37,593 nt of DNA from assembly GCA_031266875.1 (NCBI GenBank), contig JAISAE010000038.1, positions 1-37,593 of the forward strand. The letters are read 5' to 3'. The translations under genes and the position numbers were made by a program. The notes below the pieces were generated by a model, which ran no database searches, had not been told where the DNA came from, and worked only from the letters and a program-made list of their open reading frames with translations. Shown one piece after another: positions 16,606 to 25,949 of the stretch (positions within the stretch are counted from its first letter, which is position 1; each line of letters starts with the position of its first letter). Origin of the DNA: Treponema sp. (GTDB lineage: Bacteria > Spirochaetota > Spirochaetia > Treponematales > Breznakiellaceae).

Positions 16606-17193
16606 ATGAAGCAGCTGTTACTTTTTGTATCAGTATTTTTTTGCATGGAGGCAGCTATGGAACTGCACGCACAAACAAAGTCGGGCGACAAGATTCTTGT
16701 CGCGTATTTTTCATGGAGCGGGAACGCCAAAGCCCTTGCTGGGCAAATAGCGCGGGAAACAGGCGGTGATGTATTCGAGATAAAGACAGTCAAAGCCTAT
16801 CCAGACACCTATAACGAGTGTACCGCCATAGCCAAAGAGGAGCAGAACATGAACGCCCGTCCCGCCCTTTCCAACAGCGTTTCTAACATGGCGCAATACA
16901 GGACAATCTTTCTCTGCTATCCAAACTGGTGGGGAACCTTGCCAATGGGTGTTTTTACCTTCCTTGAAGCATACAACTTTTCAGGTAAGACCATGTATCC
17001 CCTTGTTACTCATGGAGGAAGCCGTTTCGGGAGAAGCCTTGATGACATAAAGAAGTTATGCCCACAGACTACTCTCGGCGAAGGTCTCTCCGTCAGCGCC
17101 TTTGACAGCAATCCCAAAGACAACACTAGAGTATCAACACCAAACAGAGACGTAACATCGTGGCTGCGCCGCCTAGGAACGTCAAACTCATAA
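16606..17193 (+). CDS. Exported flavodoxin-like protein
   Basis: This 195-aa protein has a signal peptide (MKQLLLFVSVFFCMEAAMEL, cleavage near HAQ) before a flavodoxin fold. The FMN phosphate loop is FSWSGNAKALA near residue 37; later elements are IFLCYPNWWGTLPMGVFTF and VTHGGSRFGRSLDDI. This is the flavodoxin_4 type rather than the short electron-carrier type. Export is unusual for flavodoxins and suggests electron transfer on the outer face of the membrane or in the periplasm. Two membrane proteins and an exported DUF362 protein follow in the same direction, starting 30 bases after its stop. Confidence 0.82.
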   Translation: MKQLLLFVSVFFCMEAAMELHAQTKSGDKILVAYFSWSGNAKALAGQIARETGGDVFEIKTVKAYPDTYNECTAIAKEEQNMNARPALSNSVSNMAQYRTIFLCYPNWWGTLPMGVFTFLEAYNFSGKTMYPLVTHGGSRFGRSLDDIKKLCPQTTLGEGLSVSAFDSNPKDNTRVSTPNRDVTSWLRRLGTSNS

Positions 17194-17223
17194 AGCAATG
17201 TATTAAAGCAATGGAGGCTTAAC

Positions 17224-18255
17224 ATGAAGATCAAAGAACTTTTTTCAATAGCAGCAACAACCTTACTGTCAGGGCTTTTGCTTGCTATTATAGTATTCAC
17301 CACCTACACCGAAAGGGCAGAAGCACAGACAAACACAGCGGCTGACCACAAAGAACTAATCGCGTCAAGGCAGACTAGCCCAGCGAAGGTTTACTTTACC
17401 ACTGACATCAGCTCAGCAGGGCTTATAGCGGTTTACAACGCTCTAGGGAAAAAGCCGGACAACGCAAGCATTACCTCTGGCAAGGTAGCGGTAAAAATCA
17501 CTACCGGTGAACCGCCTAACAGTAACTACCTGAAGCCAGAACTGATAAGAGACCTTGTGCGGTCTGTAAACGGCACGCTAGTTGAATCAAACACCGCCTA
17601 TGGCGGGAGGCGGGCAAGCACGGCGCTACACAAGCAGGTTGCGAAAGACCACGGGTACACGGCGATAGCCAATGTGGATATTCTGGACGAGAACGGCTCA
17701 ATCAGCCTTCCAGTGCAAGGTGGCACACGGCTCAAAGAGAACTTTGTTGGCAGCCACTTTATAAACTACAACTACTATATCGTGCTGTCCCATTTTAAGG
17801 GGCATACAATGGCTGGCTTGGGTGGCGCCATCAAGAACATTTCCATCGGCATTGCTTCATCAGAAGGCAAGTCATGGATACATACCGGCGGCAGGAGTAA
17901 AAGCGGTATCAGCGGGGATCAGAACGCCTTCCTTGATTCTATGGCTGAGGCGGGGAAGGCCGTAGTTGACCGTTTGAACGGCAACATCCTCTATATCAAC
18001 GTGATGAACCGCCTTTCCATTGACTGCGACTGTAACGGCAATCCCGCAGAGCCAGATATGCATGACATCGGTATCCTTTCCTCTCTTGACCCTGTAGCTC
18101 TCGACCAAGCATGTGTTGACTTAGTGTACACTGCGCCAGACGGAAGAAGCCTTATACAGCGCATGGAATCCCGAAACGGCATACGGGCCATAAATCACGG
18201 CGCTGAAATAGGACTTGGTAGCAAGACGTATGAGTTGGTGCGATTGAATGGCTGA
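17224..18255 (+). CDS. Exported DUF362-domain protein
   Basis: This 343-aa protein has an N-terminal signal or anchor (LFSIAATTLLSGLLLAIIVF) ending near RAEAQ. The body has the DUF362 pattern: VAVKITTGEPPNSNYLKPEL, then TLVESNTAYGGRR, then FKGHTMAGLGGAIKNISIG and ILSSLDPVALDQACVDL. DUF362 proteins are often associated with Fe-S centres; here the only paired cysteines are in DCDCNG near residue 262, and no ferredoxin domain is fused. Its last codons overlap the permease start by eight bases, and the exported flavodoxin precedes it. The biochemical role is unknown; a redox or metal role is inferred from the neighbours. Confidence 0.78.
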   Translation: MKIKELFSIAATTLLSGLLLAIIVFTTYTERAEAQTNTAADHKELIASRQTSPAKVYFTTDISSAGLIAVYNALGKKPDNASITSGKVAVKITTGEPPNSNYLKPELIRDLVRSVNGTLVESNTAYGGRRASTALHKQVAKDHGYTAIANVDILDENGSISLPVQGGTRLKENFVGSHFINYNYYIVLSHFKGHTMAGLGGAIKNISIGIASSEGKSWIHTGGRSKSGISGDQNAFLDSMAEAGKAVVDRLNGNILYINVMNRLSIDCDCNGNPAEPDMHDIGILSSLDPVALDQACVDLVYTAPDGRSLIQRMESRNGIRAINHGAEIGLGSKTYELVRLNG

Positions 18256-19162
18256 CATAGTACAGCGAGAAGTAATCTATCTCTGGTACTATTTTGACAT
18301 CCAGTTTCGGCAGATTGTTGGATACTGGGTGTTAGGTATGGGACTCGGTTCCTTCATTTCTGTGTTTGGCAAGGAGAAGATACATAGCCTGTTTATTGCT
18401 ATGCAGAGGAAGAAGCTTGGGGTCTTGGGAATGATCCCCGCTTCACTTATTGGTATTGCTTCCCCTCTGTGTATGTACGGCACTATCCCTATTGCCGCGT
18501 CCTTTGCCGAAAAGGGCATGGAGGATGATTGGCTTGCCGCCTTTATGATGAGTTCAATTCTCCTCAATCCGCAGCTTCTTTTTTACAGCGCCGCTCTGGG
18601 ACCAACAGTAGTGATTATCCGCTTTGTCAGTTGTTTTTTTTGTGGATGTATTGCTGGAATCTGCGTGCGCTTCTTTTTCAAACGACACGCTTTCTTTAAC
18701 TTCTCCAGTTTTACTGTTATAGCAAATCGGGATACTGACCCAAACCTTTTTTTACGTTTTCTTAAAAACCTGTGGCGGAACATCAAAGCGACCGGACTGT
18801 ACTTCTTAATTGGGGTAGTTCTCTCAGTTCTTTTTCAGCGTTATGTGCCAGAGAATACGATGACCTTTCTGTTTGGCAAAGAAAACTATGGCTTTGGAGT
18901 GTTAATGGCGGCCACCATTGGCGTACCACTCTATATGTGTGGCGGCGGGACAATACCGCTGCTGCAACAATGGCTTGCGTCCGGTATGAGCATGGGTTCT
19001 GCCGCGTCCTTTATGATAACCGGCCCCGCCACAAAGATTACTAACTTGGGGGCAGTGAAGATTGTTTTGGGCGTAAAACACTTTGTCCTTTATCTGCTTT
19101 TCAGTGTATCCTGTTCCTTATTGAGCGGACTACTGATAGACTATGTGTTTAGGATTACCTAA
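18248..19162 (+). CDS. PF03773 (ArsP-like) membrane permease
   Basis: A 304-aa integral membrane protein with about eight helices in two halves. The first half has GIASPLCMYGTIPIAASF, the second VPLYMCGGGTIPLLQQW followed by AASFMITGPATKITNLG, the paired signature of the PF03773 permease family that includes organoarsenical exporter ArsP. The Cys-containing motifs lie in both halves, as in ArsP, where thiols bind the substrate. No arsR or arsenate reductase is nearby, so the substrate is uncertain and may be linked to the flavodoxin/DUF362 pair. It overlaps the DUF362 gene, so the two are translated together. Confidence 0.8.
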   Translation: MADIVQREVIYLWYYFDIQFRQIVGYWVLGMGLGSFISVFGKEKIHSLFIAMQRKKLGVLGMIPASLIGIASPLCMYGTIPIAASFAEKGMEDDWLAAFMMSSILLNPQLLFYSAALGPTVVIIRFVSCFFCGCIAGICVRFFFKRHAFFNFSSFTVIANRDTDPNLFLRFLKNLWRNIKATGLYFLIGVVLSVLFQRYVPENTMTFLFGKENYGFGVLMAATIGVPLYMCGGGTIPLLQQWLASGMSMGSAASFMITGPATKITNLGAVKIVLGVKHFVLYLLFSVSCSLLSGLLIDYVFRIT

Positions 19163-19642
19163 ACACATAGCAGCATGATTCAAATATGCGCTTATGCTTA
19201 CCGCGCCATCCTTGCCATAAGCACCCGCTCAATGTCCCATTGTGGCGGTTCACTACATTGCTGCCTATATTCTCAGCTAAACTGAGCAATGCTGTCATAA
19301 CCCTCTTACCCAAGAGCGGCGGCTTCATCGTTGGCGTCCTCCATACGCCTGAACTTAGTATGCGCGGACGCATGAGCCTAGTATGCGTGGACGCATGGAA
19401 CTAGCAGGCGTATACGCCTAAGCCTAGTATGCGTCCACGCATGGAACTAGTATGCGCAGGCGCATGAGCCTAGTATGCGTTGGCGCATGGAGCTAGTATG
19501 CGCGGACACCTGAAAAAGGATGAGTGATGAACTAGCAATGGGACAGAAGTGGTTATTGATAGAACAGGTAGTTGTTAGTCCTGTGGAAAGGTGGCGCGGT
19601 GTGGCTCGCGCCTGTTACCGATAAAGAATACAAGGAAGCAAT
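19163..19642. other. Non-coding stretch containing a 23-bp hairpin repeat array
   Basis: No supported gene. The left part (19163-19330) shows no strong feature apart from the repeat CAGCTAAACTGAG near 19272. The middle is the repeat array. The right part holds GGTGGCGCGGTG then GGCTCGCGCC near 19590-19612, a possible hairpin, and AAGGAAG before a small frame at 19643. Confidence 0.5.
19355..19515. repeat. Seven 23-bp units, each a short hairpin with CTAG border
   Basis: Units start at 19355, 19378, 19401, 19424, 19447, 19470 and 19493, each exactly 23 bases. The pattern is CTAGTATGCG, 3-4 variable bases, CGCAT and a 4-base linker (GAGC, GGAA or GGAG). ATGCG pairs with CGCAT. Unit three instead has AGGCG with CGCCT, a paired change that keeps the stem. 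Unit seven is degenerate. A partial extra unit (GGCGT with ACGCC) lies just before at about 19333. Confidence 0.88.
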
Positions 19643-19774
19643 ATGATAAAACAATCAACGCTCATTTTCATACTTATCGTGGACTTGTATATGAGGGAGA
19701 TACGCTGCCATTTTCCTAAAGCATTGTCTATAACAGTCTCTCTGCCAGTGAGTGATATAACAACATGGCTTTGA
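19643..19774 (+). CDS. Possible 43-aa peptide upstream of DUF4405 gene
   Basis: The frame reads MIKQSTLIFILIVDLYMREI and ends ITTWL. AAGGAAG stands about 5 bases before the ATG, better than the site in front of the next gene, and the stop overlaps the DUF4405 start by ten bases. It has one hydrophobic stretch. It may be a real small protein or a leader for coupled translation of the membrane protein behind it. Confidence 0.3.
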   Translation: MIKQSTLIFILIVDLYMREIRCHFPKALSITVSLPVSDITTWL

Positions 19775-20469
19775 AAAAACGGAATAACAGCGCGATGAAC
19801 AGCAGACTTATAGTGCGCCTCACGTTAGACCTTGTATGTACCATTCTGATACTATGTGCTCTTATGTACCGCGCAACCGGAGATGTTGCCCACGAATACA
19901 TAGGCATTGCTGTGTTTGTTTTTCTTGCCGCGCATAACGTTGTCAACTACCGCTGGTATAAAAACATATTCAAGGGTACATACAATCTACGGCGTAGCGT
20001 GTTGACCGCTGTTAATGTATTGCTTGCGGTTGCTTTTACCGCGCTCATTATCACTGGACTGCTCCATTCCCGAACCGTACTTGCGTTTTTACATCTGCCC
20101 GGCAACATGGTGTTACGGCACATACATACAAGCGCCGCCTACTGGTGCTTGCCCCTGATTGGCGTGCATCTTGGATTGAATTGGGGCATCATACTAAACG
20201 CTTTCCGCAACATAGCAAAGATAAACAGTGTAAACCGAGTGCGAAACATGCTCATGCGTGTTCTTGCGTTTATGCTTGCCGCCTTTGGCGTGTGGTCATC
20301 GTTTGATAGGGATATGTTTTCAAAACTGTTTCTTGGTTTTTCCTTTGACTATTGGCCAGAGGAACGCCCCGCTGTTTTCTTTTTCGCGGTAATGCTTTCA
20401 ATTATGGGTGTGTATGTTTTTATAACCTATTATGCGCTTGCCTTGCTTGAACGAAGGAAACAAACATAA
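19765..20469 (+). CDS. DUF4405-family membrane protein
   Basis: This 234-aa integral membrane protein has about six helices. Histidines sit in helices or at their ends: VAHEYIGIAVFVFLAAHNVV near residues 35-55, LRHIHTSAAYW near 115 and IGVHLGLNWG near 130. This is the four-His layout of DUF4405 proteins, which resemble the b-type cytochrome fold and may bind two haems. Start 19765 is used; ATG 19795 is an alternative. A quinone- or haem-linked role would suit the exported flavodoxin upstream, although 600 bases of repeats separate them. A two-hairpin terminator follows. Confidence 0.7.
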   Translation: MALKKRNNSAMNSRLIVRLTLDLVCTILILCALMYRATGDVAHEYIGIAVFVFLAAHNVVNYRWYKNIFKGTYNLRRSVLTAVNVLLAVAFTALIITGLLHSRTVLAFLHLPGNMVLRHIHTSAAYWCLPLIGVHLGLNWGIILNAFRNIAKINSVNRVRNMLMRVLAFMLAAFGVWSSFDRDMFSKLFLGFSFDYWPEERPAVFFFAVMLSIMGVYVFITYYALALLERRKQT

Positions 20470-20498
20470 TGAGTGCGCAGGTGTTTCAGCGCGGCCTT

Positions 20499-20555
20499 TT
20501 GTGGCTTGCGCGGGTTAGGGCGCACAAGCCACAAAGCGGAGCCAGAGGCTCCGCT
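20499..20555. terminator. Double hairpin between convergent genes
   Basis: TTGTGGCTTG (20499-20508) pairs with CAAGCCACAA (20525-20534). AGCGGAGCC (20535-20543) pairs with GGCTCCGCT (20547-20555) across AGA. The hairpins lie between the ends of the DUF4405 gene (+) and ptsI (-), so they probably stop transcription from both sides, although no long T-run is present. Confidence 0.6.
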
Positions 20556-20558
20556 CAC

Positions 20559-22181
20559 TTAACAGGCGGCGATCACCGAGCGCAGCTTGAGTATGCGCGA
20601 TGGCTCCACTGAAAGCTCGTCAATACCTATCTCCACAAACGTCTTGGTTAGAGCAAGGTCTGCCCCCAGACTACCGCAGATGCCGCACCATATACCTGCT
20701 TTGTGGGCGTTGTCGCACGTCATCTTAATAAGCCGCAGTACCGCATCGTGATGCGTGTTGCAGAACGTCGCCAGCGAATCATTCTGCCGGTCTATCGCCA
20801 GCGTGTACTGTGTCAGGTCGTTGGTGCCAATGCTGAAGAAATCCGCCTCCTGTGCTAGTACGTCGCTGATAAGCGCCGAGGCCGGCGTCTCTACCATAAT
20901 CCCAATCGGAATATCAGCCTTAAACGGAATGTTTTCCGCCGCAAGCTCCTCCCGTGTCTCTTTCGCTAGACTTTTCGCCCGTGCCAGCTCGTCCGGTGAA
21001 GCTATCATTGGAAACATGATCGCCGCGTTGCCGTGAACTGACGCCCGGTAAATCGCCCTAAGCTGCGTCTTGAACACGTCAGGACGAGTGAGGCAAATCC
21101 GTATCGCCCGCATACCCAGCGCAGGATTCTCTTCCTTGGGAAGCTCGAAGTAGGCTGCCTGCTTGTCCGCCCCAATGTCCAGAGTGCGAATAATAACCTG
21201 CCTATGCCCCATCTTCTCAAGCACTTTGCGGTAGCTGTCGTACTGCACATCCTCGCTGGGATAATCGTTGCGGCCCAAGTAGAGAAACTCGCTGCGGAAC
21301 AGGCCGATTCCCTCGGCGTCCCCAGCAAGAGCCGCGGTAGCGTCGTTCACTGAGCCGATGTTTGCGCAGAGCTTTATTTCCCTGCCGCTTTTGGTACGGG
21401 TGGGCTTGCCCCGCATCTGTTCAAGGGCGTCCTTCTCGCGCCGCTCCTGCTCTGCCTTCTCGTCCAGGTCAGCCAGAACCGTTGGTTCAGGGTCGATGTA
21501 CAGAACGCCGGTCTCACCATCAATCGCTGCCTCCTTGCCGGACAAGTCGTCGGACAGGAACGCGCCAAAGCCAATGATGGCGGGGATACCCATAGTACGG
21601 GCAAAGATCGCCGTGTGGGAATTGGCCGCGCCCTGACGGGATACCAGGGCGCATACCGTGCTTCGGTCAAGCTGGGCAGTCTCGCTGGGTGTAAAGTCAT
21701 CGGCGGCAAGGATAACCGCGTTGTCGTGGCCAACCCGCCCCTGAGCTTCGCCGGAGAGTATTTCGATTACACGCCGCGAAACGTCGTATATGTCGATGGC
21801 GCGGACTTTCATGTACTCGTTGTCCATGTCGGCGAATTCCTGTGCCAGACGGGAACCAGCAGTATTGACGGCGTACTCGGCGCAGACCTTCTCCGTTTTG
21901 ATGAGTTCAACGATAGGGTCGCAGTAGTCCGAGTCTTCCAGCATCATACGGTGGATTTCAAAGAGCATGGCGTTCTCTTCGCCGATTTTGTCCACCATTG
22001 ACGCGGCCAGCGCGTCAAGTTGGTTGGCGGCGGACAGCTTCGCCGCGTTGAAGCGATCAACTTCTTTTTCCACGTCATCCACGCTCCGCTTTTCAACGGA
22101 AAGGCTTTTTCGGGTGAGGAAAGAAAGCCGCCCGCGAGCGATGCCTGAGCTTACACCTTTGCCTTGCAGGATTATCATCAT
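20559..22181 (-). CDS. ptsI: PTS enzyme I (phosphoenolpyruvate-protein phosphotransferase)
   Basis: This 540-aa cytosolic enzyme transfers phosphate from PEP to HPr. The phospho-His lies in GAANSHTAIFARTMGIPA. The PEP-binding barrel has GIGLFRSEFLYLGR, RTLDIGADKQ, GMRAIRICL and FSIGTNDLTQYTLAIDR, and the catalytic Cys is in GICGSLGAD. Length is close to the usual 570. It lies 13 bases after ptsH, so both are on one mRNA. It is the last gene of a minus-strand run that includes a beta-glucoside EII, which it would energise, though it should serve all PTS systems of the cell. Confidence 0.95.
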   Translation of the reverse strand: MMIILQGKGVSSGIARGRLSFLTRKSLSVEKRSVDDVEKEVDRFNAAKLSAANQLDALAASMVDKIGEENAMLFEIHRMMLEDSDYCDPIVELIKTEKVCAEYAVNTAGSRLAQEFADMDNEYMKVRAIDIYDVSRRVIEILSGEAQGRVGHDNAVILAADDFTPSETAQLDRSTVCALVSRQGAANSHTAIFARTMGIPAIIGFGAFLSDDLSGKEAAIDGETGVLYIDPEPTVLADLDEKAEQERREKDALEQMRGKPTRTKSGREIKLCANIGSVNDATAALAGDAEGIGLFRSEFLYLGRNDYPSEDVQYDSYRKVLEKMGHRQVIIRTLDIGADKQAAYFELPKEENPALGMRAIRICLTRPDVFKTQLRAIYRASVHGNAAIMFPMIASPDELARAKSLAKETREELAAENIPFKADIPIGIMVETPASALISDVLAQEADFFSIGTNDLTQYTLAIDRQNDSLATFCNTHHDAVLRLIKMTCDNAHKAGIWCGICGSLGADLALTKTFVEIGIDELSVEPSRILKLRSVIAAC

Positions 22182-22194
22182 TACGCAGCCTCCG

Positions 22195-22458
22195 TTACAG
22201 GTTTGTGGAGAGGAATGTCCGCGCCGCTTCTATTGCTGCGTCTTCGTCTTCGCCTTCCGCTTTAAGGATGATAGCGTCATTCTGCGTTACCTTGAGCTTC
22301 ATCAGGGCGAGCAGCTTTTTCCCATCGCAGGACGCGCCGTTATCGGCGCGTTCGATAGTAACGGCGCTTTTGAATCCGGCCAGCTTCTTGACAAGAAGGC
22401 CGGCAGGCCTCGCATGAATCCCCACGGGATCCGTAATCGTGTAAGTAAACTCTTTCAT
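22195..22458 (-). CDS. ptsH: HPr phosphocarrier protein
   Basis: This 87-aa carrier passes phosphate from enzyme I to EIIA domains. The active His15 sits in PVGIHARPAG. The regulatory site around Ser46 of Firmicute HPr is KKLLALMKL here: the aligned residue is Lys48, so phosphorylation by HPr kinase at that site is not possible. A nearby Ser43 is not in the usual context. TTAGGAGACAGAG gives a good ribosome site. The promoter should lie in the hairpin-rich 220 bases upstream. Confidence 0.94.
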   Translation of the reverse strand: MKEFTYTITDPVGIHARPAGLLVKKLAGFKSAVTIERADNGASCDGKKLLALMKLKVTQNDAIILKAEGEDEDAAIEAARTFLSTNL

Positions 22459-22506
22459 CTCTGTCTCCTAACAGCGGCGAAATCGCCGCTGACGTTTAAT
22501 CGGACA

Positions 22507-22523
22507 TTAACACGACGTGTTAA
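22507..22523. promoter_or_regulatory. Operator-like palindrome upstream of ptsH
   Basis: Arms TTAACACG (22507-22514) and CGTGTTAA (22516-22523) are perfect with one central base. It lies about 50 bases upstream of the ptsH start (minus strand), the right place for a repressor or activator. No family-specific operator match is claimed. A GC-rich hairpin AGCGGCG/CGCCGCT lies between it and the gene. Confidence 0.45.
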
Positions 22524-22530
22524 TAATGTC

Positions 22531-22679
22531 TCTTCGCTTAATGTTTTGAGGGGGAAGTCTCCCCCTGCGGGCGCACTTCGTTGCGCCCTACCCTCTCTGC
22601 GGGGCTCCGCCCCGCAACGCCCCGCCGATGGGTCTCTGACCCCTTTAGAAGGGTATTGCTTGGGGCGCGCCGCGTGTGT
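22531..22679. other. Hairpin cluster between bglA end and ptsH
   Basis: Consecutive stems are seen: GGGGGA with TCCCCC (near 22550-22566), GGGCGCA with TGCGCCC (near 22569-22588) and GCGGGGC with GCCCCGC (near 22600-22616). These GC-rich, REP-like hairpins follow the bglA stop on the minus strand and could act as terminator or mRNA-stabilising elements between the two transcripts. Confidence 0.5.
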
Positions 22680-24296
<1,617 letters not shown>

Positions 24297-25142
24297 TTAC
24301 AACTTCGCTCCAGCCTCGGCGTAACTCATATCACCGGCGGGGCCTTCAAGACGGTATGTTTTTGCCGCATAGTCATAGACGAGTTTTGTAACACTGGAAT
24401 TGCCAAGCTGCACCGACACCTCGATGTTGATTGCCGCAAGCAGGAAGGAAATCGACTGGCCGTGAGCCACCAGCATGACGTTCCCACCGTTGGGGTTTTC
24501 GGCCACAATCATGTCCATCCCTTTCCGCAGGCGGGCGTACACTTCGGCAGCGTCTTCTGAAATACGGTACTCCGTGTCGATCCGCTTGTTGAAATCCGCA
24601 AGCCCTTCAAGGAATTTTTTCATGTCCCCCTGGTAATATTGCAGAATAGGCGCGGTGGCAGTGGCAATGGATTTCGCATCTTCGGGAATAGCAAGCCCCA
24701 GGTCATTCCCAAACGCGGCGTACATCATCCAGTTTGGATCCCCCTCAAACACGCCGAAGCTCACCTCCCGCAGTTCCGGCATCTCCTTCACTGCCCACGC
24801 TCTTGTAGCCCGATTCTGTTCCATTGCAAGCCGCGCCGTTTCAATCGCCCGCTTCAAGTCGCTTGCATATACGGCGGCAAACGGCACGTCCCGCAGCCCT
24901 TTACCCATGTTGATCGCTCCGGTAATCCCCCGCTCCGTCAAAATGCCGTCGGAAATCCCCTGCACCCGGTCCATCAGGTTGAAGATGGTCTGGCCGTGGC
25001 GCACGACGTAAATCGTAAGCGTATCCTGTTTGACAGCCGACTCGCCGGACGCGCCGTCAGGCACGCCATTGGCAAACACATTCACCGCGCACAGCGCGAT
25101 ACACGCTGCCACACACAGTTTCATTTTTATACTCCGTTTCAT
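24297..25142 (-). CDS. Exported histidine phosphatase family protein (copy 1)
   Basis: This 281-aa protein has a signal peptide (MKLCVAACIALCAVNVFA, cleavage near ANG). The phosphatase core has VVRHGQTIFNLMDRVQG with the phospho-His, then YASDLKRAIETARL, a catalytic acid region ELREVSFGVFEGDPNW and the second His in VMLVAHGQSISFL. It belongs to the phosphoglycerate-mutase-like branch of the histidine phosphatases. With its neighbour it forms a tandem pair inside a beta-glucoside PTS operon. An exported phosphatase could remove phosphate from substrates outside the inner membrane, but the target is unknown. It starts 12 bases after the stop of the other copy. Confidence 0.85.
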   Translation of the reverse strand: MKRSIKMKLCVAACIALCAVNVFANGVPDGASGESAVKQDTLTIYVVRHGQTIFNLMDRVQGISDGILTERGITGAINMGKGLRDVPFAAVYASDLKRAIETARLAMEQNRATRAWAVKEMPELREVSFGVFEGDPNWMMYAAFGNDLGLAIPEDAKSIATATAPILQYYQGDMKKFLEGLADFNKRIDTEYRISEDAAEVYARLRKGMDMIVAENPNGGNVMLVAHGQSISFLLAAINIEVSVQLGNSSVTKLVYDYAAKTYRLEGPAGDMSYAEAGAKL

Positions 25143-25154
25143 TTGTTCCTCCTC

Positions 25155-25931
25155 TTAACGCAGAGCTTTGCCTGCGTCGATGTAACTCGTATCGTTAAAC
25201 GACTCAATGGTGAACGTGCCGTCCTGATAGACGATTTTGCACACCGCCGCGTTTGCCAGTGTCGTTCCGGTGTAGGTAAACGCGGGATCGAGATCGGACA
25301 GCATGATGTTGATTGACTGGCCATGCGCAACAAACAGGACGTTGCCGCCTTTTTTCGCCTGTGCCTTTGCGATCTCGGTGAGTTTTGCCTGCATCCGGCT
25401 CTTAATCGTTGCCGCGTCTTCTCCCATGCCGCTGGTGTCCATCTGTTTAATCATGTCCGCCGATTTAAGCCAGATGTACGTGTCCTGCATCATGGTTTCG
25501 GGCGGTACGCCGAGTTCCGCCGAGAAGGCGGCAATCATTGAGCTGTTCGGGTCGCCTTCAAAATGGCCGTAACAGGCTTCGCGGATCATTGCGCTGTCTT
25601 CCAACTGGTAGTCCTTGCTGGCGCGGTTTTGCCCCATTACGATTTGCGCTGTTTGACGCGCCCGGACAAGATCGCTCGAAACGACATAATCAAACGACAC
25701 GTCCCGCAAGCCCCGGCCCAAATCTTCGGCAACGGTAATCCCTTCCGGCGTGAGTGGGCTGTCCGCCCACCCCTGCACAAGGTCTTTCGTGTTAAAAAGC
25801 GTCCTCCCGTGCCGCGTTACATAGATGGTTACCGGCTTTTCCTCGTCGCCATTCGCATAAAGGGGAAGCGCCGCAAGCAAAAGCAGCAAGCCCAATAGTC
25901 CGCTACACAGAAATCTTTGCCTCATCTTCAT
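25155..25931 (-). CDS. Exported histidine phosphatase family protein (copy 2)
   Basis: A 258-aa paralogue of the gene downstream. The signal peptide is MKMRQRFLCSGLLGLLLLLA, with likely cleavage near LYANG. The core shows VTRHGRTLFNTKDLVQGWAD, SSDLVRARQTAQIVM, REACYGHFEGDPNS and VLFVAHGQSINIML, so both catalytic His residues and the acid are present. Both copies share the order of motifs and the FEGDPN segment. It begins 18 bases after bglF, so it is expressed with the transporter. Presence of two copies suggests different substrates or dosage. Confidence 0.85.
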   Translation of the reverse strand: MKMRQRFLCSGLLGLLLLLAALPLYANGDEEKPVTIYVTRHGRTLFNTKDLVQGWADSPLTPEGITVAEDLGRGLRDVSFDYVVSSDLVRARQTAQIVMGQNRASKDYQLEDSAMIREACYGHFEGDPNSSMIAAFSAELGVPPETMMQDTYIWLKSADMIKQMDTSGMGEDAATIKSRMQAKLTEIAKAQAKKGGNVLFVAHGQSINIMLSDLDPAFTYTGTTLANAAVCKIVYQDGTFTIESFNDTSYIDAGKALR

Positions 25932-25949
25932 AAATCACTCCTTTCCCGC

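Noticed and set aside
19355..19515. 23-bp repeats as a CRISPR array
   Set aside because: Units are directly adjacent, with no unique 30-40 base spacers, and no cas genes are present.
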